In this document: positions 22,481 to 30,717 of the stretch, in pieces
How the letters are laid out: each line of letters opens with the position of its first letter
How positions within the stretch are numbered: the stretch's first letter is position 1
Source: Planctomycetota bacterium
Lineage (GTDB): Bacteria; Planctomycetota; J058; JAJDCQ01
DNA: 64,000 bases
Direction: 5' to 3'
NCBI GenBank assembly: GCA_029260755.1
Contig: JAJDCQ010000078.1
Location: 1-64,000, forward strand
Translations under genes and position numbers: made by a program
The notes under the pieces: model-generated
Seen by the model: the letters and a program-made list of their open reading frames with translations, nothing else
What the model was told of the DNA's origin: nothing
Database searches by the model: none

Positions 22481-23758
22481 ATGGCCCCTCATGACCGCCT
22501 CACGCCGAGCACCGAGCCGGTGACCCGCCGCAGCGCGATCGTCGCGGGCCTCATCCTCCTCGCGCTCGGCGTGGCCGTCGCCGGATGGCTCGGCGGGAGC
22601 GTCATCCTCGCCACGCGCCGCCTCGATCAGGCGCTCGCGGCCAACGACGTCGATGCGGCGATCGTGGCGTACGCCGCGCTCGCAGACTGGCGCGACGCGG
22701 AGGATCGCGAGCGTCTCGGCCGCCTCGGGGAGCTCATCGTTCGCGACGGGATGCTCGAACCGGACTTCACGAGGGTGTGGCACGACCTGATCTCGGAGAC
22801 CTCCTCGCGCCCGGTCATCGACGCGACCCTCCTCGAGATCGCCCACGACCCGGCCCGCGACGGGTCGGACCGTCTCGCCGCCCTCGGCGTCGCCGTCCGA
22901 CGTGGCACGCCCGGCGCGCGCGAGCGTCTCATCGAGGTCGCCGACGCGACCGCCCCGGGCGATGTTCGACTCGACGGAGTCGCGCGGATCCTCGTCGCAT
23001 GCGACGTCGAGCACGCGGTCCTGGGGACGTGGCTCGCCGATCGGACGAGCCACGGCGTGAGTGGCTGGGACGTCGGCTCGCTCCTCCTCGCCGCCCGCGA
23101 CGGGTCCGAGATCGATCGCGTCCTCGCTGCGGCGGCGAAGTCGGAGCCCTACGCCCCCTGGGCGCTCGAACTGCTCCTCGAGCGCTCCTCGTCGCGCGAG
23201 CGCGCCTGGGCCCGCGAGCGCGTCCTCGCCGAGCTGCGCCGAATGCTCGAGCAACCCGACGATCCCGCGCAGCGTCCCCACGCGGCGCGCATCCTCTACA
23301 CGCATGGCGAGCTCGAGCGCGATCGGGCCGTCGCGATCATCGAGGAGCAGGCCGGAGACCTCGATCCCGAGAGGCGAACGTTGTTCGCCATCGGAGTCGA
23401 GCGGGCGCACCTCGTCACCGGCGACGCGGCGGCCATCGAGCGTCTCCTGACGATCGCGGTCAACGCGCCCGGCTTCGAGGCCCGGGTCTCGGCGGTCTGG
23501 ATCGTCGCGATCGAGCCCACGGCCTCCGAGGCTCAGGTGACGACCGCCCGCGAGATCGTTCGCGCCCTCCTCGACGAGGCGGGGCCGCCGGACTCGTACG
23601 AGCACGACTACGCGACGCTCAACCTCATCGGCCAGCTGCTGAGCCTCCTCGGGCGGGTCGGCGACCCGACCGACCTTCCGGTTCTCCGCCGCCACCTCAT
23701 CGCGCCCGAGCTCGGGGCCGTCGCGGCGGCAGCGATCCTGGGAGTCCTCGACCGGTAG
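22481..23758 (+). CDS. Membrane-anchored helical-repeat protein of unknown function
   Basis: The protein is 425 aa. ATG 22481 is chosen ahead of an earlier in-frame start that lies inside the divergent esterase leader. A single N-terminal membrane segment (SAIVAGLILLALGVAVAGWL, residues 17-36) is followed by an all-helical body of HEAT- or armadillo-like units rich in Ala, Leu, Arg and Asp (for example RDGSDRLAALGVAVRRGTPG and EPYAPWALELLLERSSSRER). No enzyme motif is seen. Topology suggests a periplasmic or cytosolic scaffold tethered to the inner membrane. Confidence 0.75.
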   Translation: MAPHDRLTPSTEPVTRRSAIVAGLILLALGVAVAGWLGGSVILATRRLDQALAANDVDAAIVAYAALADWRDAEDRERLGRLGELIVRDGMLEPDFTRVWHDLISETSSRPVIDATLLEIAHDPARDGSDRLAALGVAVRRGTPGARERLIEVADATAPGDVRLDGVARILVACDVEHAVLGTWLADRTSHGVSGWDVGSLLLAARDGSEIDRVLAAAAKSEPYAPWALELLLERSSSRERAWARERVLAELRRMLEQPDDPAQRPHAARILYTHGELERDRAVAIIEEQAGDLDPERRTLFAIGVERAHLVTGDAAAIERLLTIAVNAPGFEARVSAVWIVAIEPTASEAQVTTAREIVRALLDEAGPPDSYEHDYATLNLIGQLLSLLGRVGDPTDLPVLRRHLIAPELGAVAAAAILGVLDR

Positions 23759-23812
23759 GCCGCGCCGAGCCACAATGGCGGCCGAACTTCCTGACCGAGA
23801 GAGCGCCCTGCG

Positions 23813-24970
23813 ATGAACGCCCGATCCCTTCCCCTCGCCCTCGCCGCCCTGCTTGCGGCGATCGCCCTCCCCCCGTCGGCTGCTCACGCCTGGGGCGGCA
23901 AGGGGCACGAGATCGCGAACCGCGCGGCCGCCGAGGCGCTGCCGGACGACGCGCCGGCGGTGCTGCGCCGGGCGACCGAGCGGCTCGTCGATCTCGCGAA
24001 CGAGCCGGACCGGTGGCGGGTGCGCGACCTCGAGGCGATGAACCGCGGCTGGGCGCCCGATCACTACGTCGACCTCGAGTTCGTCTCCGAGTTCGTCGAC
24101 CCCGAGGCGCCGCCCAAGAACCGCTGGGAGTTCATCGGGCTGCTCGTCGAGCACGACGTCCTCGCGAAGCACGAGCTCCGCTTCGACAACGTCGGCTACG
24201 CGCCCTACCGGATCGCCGAGCTCTGCGGCCGGCTCGAGACGCAGCTCGCCCGCCTGGCGCTGCTCGACGATCCGGGCCACCCGGCCCTCCCTCGCGCGTC
24301 CGACGAGGTCCGCCGCGGCGTCGAGGAGTCGGTCGTCTTCACCGCGGGCGTCCTCGGCCACTACGTCGCGGATCTCGCGAACCCCCATCACTGCACCAAG
24401 CACTTCAATGGCTGGAAGGGCGAAAACCCCAAGGGCTACGCGACCGACAACGGCACCCACAGCCGCTTCGAGAGCCGCTTCGTCGAGCGGGTCATCGAGC
24501 TCGATCAGGTCCGGCCGCTCGTCGCGGCGAAGGTGACGCCGCGGGGCGACTACCTGGTCGAGGCCTGGCGCCACGCCTTCGCCTCGAACGCGCTCACGAC
24601 TCCGCTCTACGACCTCGACCTCGCCGGCGCGTTCACCGAGGGCAACGAGGCGACGCCCGCCGGCGCGCGCGGCGCCCGCTTCGCCCGCGAGCGTCTCGCC
24701 GCCGGCGCGACGCTGCTCCGCGACCTGTGGATGACCGCCGCGGCGCGCGCCGCCGAGGCCGCCCGCTGGCGGCGGCTCGCCGGTCGGATCCAGGGGACCA
24801 TCACCGCCGAGCGGCTCGGCGACGTCTTCGTCCGCGTCGGCAAGGACGGCACCGCGACGCTCCGCGGTGAGGTCGTCAGCCCGGCCGCCCGCGACCGGGC
24901 GATCGCGATCGCGCGCGAGCAGGACGGCATCCGGCGGGTCCGCTCGCGGGACCTCCGGACGCCCTGGTAG
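23813..24970 (+). CDS. Zinc-dependent phospholipase C / S1-P1 nuclease-like secreted enzyme with BON-like tail
   Basis: The protein is 385 aa. The signal peptide ends AHA-W, leaving an N-terminal Trp as in the PLC/P1 superfamily, where the terminal amine binds zinc. WGGKGHE places a His at mature position 6 as in P1 nuclease. APDHYVD supplies Asp/His. GHYVADLANPHH gives H-x3-D-x5-H, the trinuclear-zinc pattern. THSRFESRF gives H-x3-E, as in PLC rather than the Asp of P1. Expected role is exported hydrolysis of phosphodiesters (phospholipid or nucleic acid). Residues about 315-385 (GTATLRGEVVSPAARDRAIA, then IRRV) look like a BON domain, which is unusual in this family. It follows the preceding gene by 54 bp on the same strand. 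Confidence 0.82.
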   Translation: MNARSLPLALAALLAAIALPPSAAHAWGGKGHEIANRAAAEALPDDAPAVLRRATERLVDLANEPDRWRVRDLEAMNRGWAPDHYVDLEFVSEFVDPEAPPKNRWEFIGLLVEHDVLAKHELRFDNVGYAPYRIAELCGRLETQLARLALLDDPGHPALPRASDEVRRGVEESVVFTAGVLGHYVADLANPHHCTKHFNGWKGENPKGYATDNGTHSRFESRFVERVIELDQVRPLVAAKVTPRGDYLVEAWRHAFASNALTTPLYDLDLAGAFTEGNEATPAGARGARFARERLAAGATLLRDLWMTAAARAAEAARWRRLAGRIQGTITAERLGDVFVRVGKDGTATLRGEVVSPAARDRAIAIAREQDGIRRVRSRDLRTPW

Positions 24971-25275
24971 CGGGTCGACCCTGGCGGTAATCGCGTCCGT
25001 TATCACCGGTTGAGGGGCAGCCTTCCTCGGCGGCGAGAATCCTCTGGCAACGTAAGTCGTTGTCTGCTAGGTTCCGCGCCGTCGTCGGTTCTGGCACTCG
25101 TGTTGCGTCTGGAACGTCACGCGGAGCGGGCCGGCTACATCCACTGTCCCCTCTCAGCCGGTCCGCCCCGCTCACCCCTTCCGAGCGCCGCGGCCGTCCC
25201 GAAGGGGACCGCCGGCTCCCGCGAGAACGAGAGAGCTCGCCGAGCCGTCGACGGAAGAGGGAGAGGGGTCCACCC

Positions 25276-27450
25276 ATGCCGCCGCACGCGCTCGCCGCCC
25301 GACGATTCGTCGGGTCAGGCGTCGTCCTCGCGATCATCATCGCCACCGCCTTCTCCGCGTCGGCCATCGCCGGCTGCTCGGGCGGCTCCTCGTCGGGCGG
25401 ACGCGCCGTCCCGCCGGGGACGACCGCCGGCGGCTCGGGATCCGGATCCGGATCCGGTTCCGGTTCGTCGGGCGGCTCCGGCGGCAGCGCCGGGGGCGGC
25501 TCCTCGACCCCGCCCCCCGCCGGCGCCGACTTCGCCGGATTCGAGGCGGGGATGAACGCGCGCCGCCAGGCCTATCTCCAGGGCGCCGTCGCGGGCACGT
25601 TCGGCGGCACCTCCGAGGGTTACTACGGCCAGATCGCCCGGCTGGAGCTCGGCGTCGGTCCGATCGCCCGGCAGCCCCTCGAACTCCTGATGGACTTCAT
25701 GGACAGCCGTCAGGACACGGCCGACTTCAAGGCGACGGCGCTGATCCGGCTGCTCGCCCTCCACGCGGGCAACCCGCTCCTGCCGACCGACCTCCGCGAT
25801 CGCGGCAAGGCGACGCTCCTCGGCTTCCGCTACTGGCCCGACGAGCCGGGCCACGATCCGATGATCTTCTGGTCGGAGAACCACTACCTCATGTTCGCGG
25901 CGGCGGGCTACCTCGCCGGCCAGCTCTACCCGACCGAGACGTTCACCGCGTCCGGCGTCACCGGCGACGAGATGGTCCGGCGCTTCCAGCCGCGCCTCCG
26001 GCGCTGGCTCGACGAGCGGCAGCGCTGGGGCTTCAGCGAGTTCTACTCGCCGGTCTACTACCCCCACGACGTGGCGCCGCTCCTGAACCTCGTCGACTTC
26101 GCCGGCGATCCCGACATCGCCGAGTCGGCGCGGATGGTGATGGACATCCTCGTCTTCGACCTCGCCCGCAACACCCACAAGGGGAGCTTCGGCGTCGTCG
26201 CCGGGCGGGTCTACCCCGAGCACAAGCTCGGCGGACGTCAGCAGAGCGTCGGCGACCTGATCGAGATCCTCTGGGGCACCCGCGGCGGCTTCCGGAGCCG
26301 GAGCGACACCTCCGCGACGAGCTTCGCCACCTCGACCTACCGCGTCCCGCACGCGCTCCTCGGGCTCGGCCTCCACGAGCCGGCCCGGATGGTCGACCGG
26401 ACCCGCCACAGCGTCTCGTTCGCCGAGGCGGAGGCCACGATCGGCCTCGGCCGGACCGACCTCGAGGACGGCCTGAGCTGGTGGACGCGCGCCGCCTACA
26501 TCGCCCCGGAGACGATCGTCGCCAGCCGCCGGATGATCGCGGCCTGGGACCTGTGGCATCACGCCTACTTCCAGCCGCTGCGCCTGCTCCGAAACGTCCC
26601 CGACCTGCTCCTGACGGCGATGGCCTCGACGATCGACCCGCTCGCCTCGGGCAGCGTCCTCACCGACATCCCGACGACCACGTTCCGCACGCCCGACGCG
26701 ATGCTCAGCAGCATCCAGAGCTGGCGCCGCGGCGAGACCGCGTTCCAGGTCCAGGCGTGGCAGGCGACCTTCGACCTCGACGCCGTCGCGTTCGTCACCC
26801 ACCCGGGCACCTTCGGCCGCAACGGACCCGGCGAGTGGACGGGCAACGCGTCCCTTCCCCGGGTGATCCAGGTCGAGGACACCCTGATCGCCCTCTACGA
26901 CCCGAGCCAGATCGCGCGGCTGCTCTTCCCCAGGCGAACCCACGCGTTCCTGCCGCGGTCGGCGTTCGACGAGGTGACCGAGCGCGGCGGGTGGGTCTTC
27001 GCTCGAAAGGGCGATGGCTACCTGGCGTTGAACAGCGCCCTGCCGACCCGCTGGGTGACCACCGGAGCGTTCGCCGACCGCGAGCTGATCGCCGACGGCG
27101 CCCGCAACGCGTGGATCTGCCAGGTCGGCCGCGCGGCCGAGGACGGCACCTTCGACGCGTTCGTGGACACGGTCAGCCAGGCCACGGTCGATGTCGTCGG
27201 CGCGGGCAACGGCCGGGTCGGCGACCCGCTGAGCGTCCGCTTCGACGCCCCCGGGCTCGGTCTGATGGAGGTCGCCTTCGACGGGACGCCGACCCTCGCC
27301 GGCCAGCCGATCGCGACCGGCGGCTTCCCCCGATTCGACAACCCGTGGTGCCAGCGCGGCGTCGCCGACCGCGACCTGCGGATCGAGTTCGCCGGCGCGG
27401 AGCTGCGCCACGACTACGACGCGGGGACGCGCACGGGCGACGGGCTCTAG
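25276..27450 (+). CDS. Large lipoprotein, probable alpha/alpha-toroid fold, unknown function
   Basis: The protein is 724 aa. ATG 25276 follows GAGAGGGG. The signal sequence ends in a lipobox-like IAGC (residue 36), followed by a Gly/Ser linker (about 37-80) with SGSGSGSGS repeats. The main domain is rich in aromatic residues, with MIFWSENHYLMFAAAGYLAG, RWGFSEFYSPVYYPHDVAPL and RRWLDERQRW, patterns reminiscent of (alpha/alpha)6 polysaccharide lyases and glycosidases. A beta-rich C-terminal part follows (LIADGARNAWICQVGRAAED onward). I do not recognise the family or catalytic residues. The 305 bp upstream (24971-25275) contain no gene; I see no clear promoter or terminator there. Confidence 0.8.
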   Translation: MPPHALAARRFVGSGVVLAIIIATAFSASAIAGCSGGSSSGGRAVPPGTTAGGSGSGSGSGSGSSGGSGGSAGGGSSTPPPAGADFAGFEAGMNARRQAYLQGAVAGTFGGTSEGYYGQIARLELGVGPIARQPLELLMDFMDSRQDTADFKATALIRLLALHAGNPLLPTDLRDRGKATLLGFRYWPDEPGHDPMIFWSENHYLMFAAAGYLAGQLYPTETFTASGVTGDEMVRRFQPRLRRWLDERQRWGFSEFYSPVYYPHDVAPLLNLVDFAGDPDIAESARMVMDILVFDLARNTHKGSFGVVAGRVYPEHKLGGRQQSVGDLIEILWGTRGGFRSRSDTSATSFATSTYRVPHALLGLGLHEPARMVDRTRHSVSFAEAEATIGLGRTDLEDGLSWWTRAAYIAPETIVASRRMIAAWDLWHHAYFQPLRLLRNVPDLLLTAMASTIDPLASGSVLTDIPTTTFRTPDAMLSSIQSWRRGETAFQVQAWQATFDLDAVAFVTHPGTFGRNGPGEWTGNASLPRVIQVEDTLIALYDPSQIARLLFPRRTHAFLPRSAFDEVTERGGWVFARKGDGYLALNSALPTRWVTTGAFADRELIADGARNAWICQVGRAAEDGTFDAFVDTVSQATVDVVGAGNGRVGDPLSVRFDAPGLGLMEVAFDGTPTLAGQPIATGGFPRFDNPWCQRGVADRDLRIEFAGAELRHDYDAGTRTGDGL

Positions 27451-27471
27451 CCAGTCGCCCGCGTTGAGGCT

Positions 27472-27687
27472 ATCAAGCTGGCTCAGGTGATCGCGCCCCC
27501 ACCGGCTTCGCCTTCGGCGAAGAGGATGAAACCACGGAGGCACGGAGACACGGAGGAGCCTCGGAGGGGATCCGGGTCTTCGACCGCTCGGCGCGTCCTC
27601 CGTGAATCCTCCGTGTTCTCTGTGCCTCCGTGGTGACATCCTGCTCGCCGAAGGCGAGCCCACCATCGGCACCTGAACGAGCTTGAT
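27472..27687. repeat. Hairpin repeat family C, copy C1
   Basis: Nested palindrome. The outermost arms are ATCAAGCTGGCTCAGGTG (27472) and CACCTGAACGAGCTTGAT (to 27687). A middle pair is GGCTTCGCCTTCGGCG / CGCCGAAGGCGAGCC. The inner arms are AAACCACGGAGGCACGGAGA and its partner TCTGTGCCTCCGTGGT. Arms are built from (T)CCTCCGTGN-type units of about 9 bp. It lies between convergent genes. Confidence 0.85.
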
Positions 27688-27701
27688 TGCCCCTCTGCAG
27701 G

Positions 27702-29834
27702 CTAGCCCGCGCCAGAGACGTCGCCGTCGCCGCCCTTCTTCTTCGCGTCGTCGCCGCTGGCGCCGTTGCCCTCGCCCTTCTTGGCCGGCGCATCCTTCGA
27801 CAGCCGCTCGCCGCTCTGCATCCGCTTGCGGAGGCGGGCGACCTCGGCCATGACCTCCTCCGATGTCCGCGGCTTCTTCTTGGCGGGCGTCTTCGCCGCG
27901 CCGTCCGCCTTCGCGCCGTCCGCCTTCTTCGTCTCGGCGGCCTTCTTCTTGCCGGCCGCGTCGATCTCCTTGGAGAGGCTCTGACCGCGGTCCATCCGCT
28001 GGCGCAGCCGGGCGACCTCGGCCATGACCTCCTCCGAGGTCCGTGGCCCCGTCTTCTCCTTGGTCTTCTTGCTCCCCGAAGGGGTCACGCCCTTCACCTC
28101 GCCCGACGAAGCCTCTCCCTTCTTGAGGTCGCCCTTGAAGCCGAGCCCCGCCGAGGATGAGAGACGCTTGCGCTTGCCCCTCCCCGGGCCGCCGGGAACG
28201 CTCGTCAGGGCCGCCGCCCGGGCCGCCTTGCGCTGGCGGTGGTAGTCGATCACCGCCTGCTCGAGGCGCTCGAAGAACTGGTGGAACCCGAGGCGGTACT
28301 CCGGCTCGAGGTAGTCGAAGTTGGTGCCGCGGTCGGTGATCTCCCAGAAGTTGCGCTCGGCCCGCAGGATGTCGGCCTTGATCGTGCGGAGCCGCGGCAG
28401 CGGCTCGTTCCGGACGTCGTCGATGATCCGCTGGGCGAGCTCGTCGTTCTCGGTTGCGACGAAGTAGGAGCCGAGCATCACCTGCGCCTTGCGCACGCCG
28501 AGGAGATGATCCTCCTTCTCGAGGAGGTCCGGCGGGCGGTCGACGTCGAGGAAGATCCGCAGGAGCGCGTCGAAGTTCCGCGCCTCACGCTCGTGGGCGA
28601 GGCGGCAGAGGCGGTAGAGGTCGTAGGCGACCGTCTCGAGGAGGAACCCGATCCCCATCGAGTCGGCGAGCTGACCGTAGTACTTGAAGTAGTTGAAGAT
28701 CTGCTCGACGATGAACAACTGATTCACCTCGAGCAGCCGCTCGCCGAGGAGCCGGTACTGGGCGAACAGGTTGTAGGCCGTCCGGACGTCGCGGTTGTTG
28801 ATCGTCGTCCGGAAGAGCGTGTTGAAGAACTTGATCGCCAGCCAGCGGACGCGCCGGTCCTCGACCTCGATCGCCTTGAACGCGACGTCGCGGAGCGACA
28901 TCCCGATCAGGTTGTTCAGGTCGCGGAGGTTGTTCAGGCTGGTTCCGAAGACGAGATGCATCTGCTTGAAGATCTTGTGCTCGAGCCAGCAGTGCGTCGT
29001 CTCGATCTCCCGGATACCCTCCTCGGACAGGCTGACGTAGTCGGGGTCCGCCCGCTCATCCCCGCCGTCCCGGCTGACGAGGAACCACGCCTCGGGGAGA
29101 TCGTCCTTCACCTCGAGGTAGTCGTTGATCACCAGCTTGAGGGTGACGACGCAGTCCATCGCCAGGGTGCGGTCCTGCTGATGGATCGAGTTGAGCGCGA
29201 TGTCCGAGATCTGCTCGGCCGCCCGGGCGACCTCGTGCTTGACGATGAAGAGCTTCTCGGGGTCCTCCTCCTTGGTCTGCACCTCGCGGCGGATCTGGTA
29301 GGAGATCTGGTTCCGGATCTTGGCGATGATGTTCTTCGGGTCGAGGAACTCGAAGATGTGGTTGAAGTAGGGAACCAGGATGAGGAGCGAGACGGTCATC
29401 AAGATCAGGCTCATCGCGAACCCGAGGTGCGGGGTGAACATCGCCGTGTCGGTCTTGACGACCCAGAGGGTGAAGACGCAGCTCACCACGAACAGGCCCA
29501 TGACGAGCAGGTTCGTCCGGTCGGCGACGAAGAGGTCGACGACCCGCGAGGTGTACCGGTTCGCGGCGAGCTCCACGATGATCGCGACGACGGTGATCGC
29601 GATGCCGAGGACGCCGGCGACGACCTCGGGGATGGGGTCGATGGCCGCGGGCGACGCGGAGTTCTTGTCCTCGTACCAGCCGAGCGTCTCGAGAACGATC
29701 GCCCAGAACGACCCCGGCTCGCCGTAGAGGGCGTAGTCGAGGAGAAAGAAGACGACGAACAGGACGACGAACGCGCAGCCCAGGGCGAGGAAGGGGACGA
29801 CCCAGACTCGGATCAGCGATTGGAAGTCGCGCAT
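27702..29834 (-). CDS. DUF2254-like membrane protein with basic, repeat-bearing C-terminus
   Basis: The protein is 710 aa from ATG 29834, which begins just before the first membrane helix; a GTG at 29918 would add 28 residues, and neither start has a good ribosome site. Four membrane segments lie at about 10-35, 65-90, 108-130 and 140-160. The stretch around TSRVVDLFVADRTNLLVMGL matches the DUF2254 pattern of small-ion-channel-like membrane proteins. A long soluble helical region (about 170-560) follows. The Lys/Ser-rich tail holds two copies of a PRTSEEVMAEVARLRxRM motif, each followed by LSK, about 60 residues apart. Function unknown. Confidence 0.75.
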   Translation of the reverse strand: MRDFQSLIRVWVVPFLALGCAFVVLFVVFFLLDYALYGEPGSFWAIVLETLGWYEDKNSASPAAIDPIPEVVAGVLGIAITVVAIIVELAANRYTSRVVDLFVADRTNLLVMGLFVVSCVFTLWVVKTDTAMFTPHLGFAMSLILMTVSLLILVPYFNHIFEFLDPKNIIAKIRNQISYQIRREVQTKEEDPEKLFIVKHEVARAAEQISDIALNSIHQQDRTLAMDCVVTLKLVINDYLEVKDDLPEAWFLVSRDGGDERADPDYVSLSEEGIREIETTHCWLEHKIFKQMHLVFGTSLNNLRDLNNLIGMSLRDVAFKAIEVEDRRVRWLAIKFFNTLFRTTINNRDVRTAYNLFAQYRLLGERLLEVNQLFIVEQIFNYFKYYGQLADSMGIGFLLETVAYDLYRLCRLAHEREARNFDALLRIFLDVDRPPDLLEKEDHLLGVRKAQVMLGSYFVATENDELAQRIIDDVRNEPLPRLRTIKADILRAERNFWEITDRGTNFDYLEPEYRLGFHQFFERLEQAVIDYHRQRKAARAAALTSVPGGPGRGKRKRLSSSAGLGFKGDLKKGEASSGEVKGVTPSGSKKTKEKTGPRTSEEVMAEVARLRQRMDRGQSLSKEIDAAGKKKAAETKKADGAKADGAAKTPAKKKPRTSEEVMAEVARLRKRMQSGERLSKDAPAKKGEGNGASGDDAKKKGGDGDVSGAG

Positions 29835-29949
29835 GGGGTCGGAGGTTGGAGCCGTGAACCTCTTGGTTCTCAAAGGGTTTCGCGCATACGAAGGCCCCGT
29901 CGATGGTAGACGCGGCACCCCGCGGTGTCAAACCAGCGTGAGAGACGCC

Positions 29950-30717
29950 CTACTGGATGATCTCTCCGAGGCTCGCCCGATACGCGAGGCGCTCCCAGTA
30001 GTGGAGGCCGACGTGGAGGTCCATGTCGAGGATCTCGTCCGCGATCACGCCGACGACGCCGTGGCTCAGGGCGATGGCGAAGAGGTTGCCCCGGCGCGCG
30101 AACGCGACGCCCCAGACCAGCCCGGCGACCGCGGTGAGCGCGACGAGCGGCAGGTTCGGGAGGTGGAGCAGCGCGAAGAAGCCCGCGCCGAGGACGACCG
30201 CGGCGGCCGTCGGAGCGCCGCCCTCCCGGAGTCGGCGCTGCACGACGCCGAGGACGAGGAGCTGCTGGAGACACGCCCACGCGGTGTACTTGAGGTAAGT
30301 CGCCGCCCAGCCGATCCCGAGGTCGGGGATGTGGTCCCAGCCTCCGTGCCGAGTGTGGGCGAGCGCGACGAGGATCGCGGCGCCGCCCGCGGTCGGGATC
30401 GCGACCTCGAGGACGCCCGCGATCAACCCTCGCCGGCCGAAGCCGAGGGCGGCCGGCGAGAGGCGGCGACCGACGATCCAGCGGATGACGAGCCCGGTCG
30501 CCGCGATCGCCGCGAGGACGCTCACGACGAGCAGGGCGACGCGCCCGGCGGTCGGGCCGCCGTAGCGATCGTCGAGCGACGGCCGGAGGAGAGCGACGCC
30601 GTAGAGGAAACCGATCGGCAGCACGCCGGCCGCGCCGGCGACGGAGACGCCGGCGGGCCCTTCCGACCCGGGGTCGGACGCGGGCCGCTTCGGCGGCACC
30701 TCGTCGGCATCGATCAC
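29950..30717 (-). CDS. CPBP-like (Abi/Rce1 superfamily) membrane protein with altered active-site motif
   Basis: The protein is 255 aa with about seven membrane segments. GTG 30717 overlaps the kinase stop (GTGA), a typical coupled start. The CPBP core is recognisable: CLQQLLVLGVVQRRLRE corresponds to motif 1, FFALLHLPNLPL to motif 2 (FxxxH) and IALSHGVVGVI to motif 3. The catalytic EExxxR of motif 1 reads QQLLVLG, so both glutamates and the Arg are replaced at the usual positions. Either this is a divergent subgroup or it is catalytically inactive. Coupling to a kinase suggests shared signalling at the membrane. Confidence 0.75.
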   Translation of the reverse strand: MIDADEVPPKRPASDPGSEGPAGVSVAGAAGVLPIGFLYGVALLRPSLDDRYGGPTAGRVALLVVSVLAAIAATGLVIRWIVGRRLSPAALGFGRRGLIAGVLEVAIPTAGGAAILVALAHTRHGGWDHIPDLGIGWAATYLKYTAWACLQQLLVLGVVQRRLREGGAPTAAAVVLGAGFFALLHLPNLPLVALTAVAGLVWGVAFARRGNLFAIALSHGVVGVIADEILDMDLHVGLHYWERLAYRASLGEIIQ

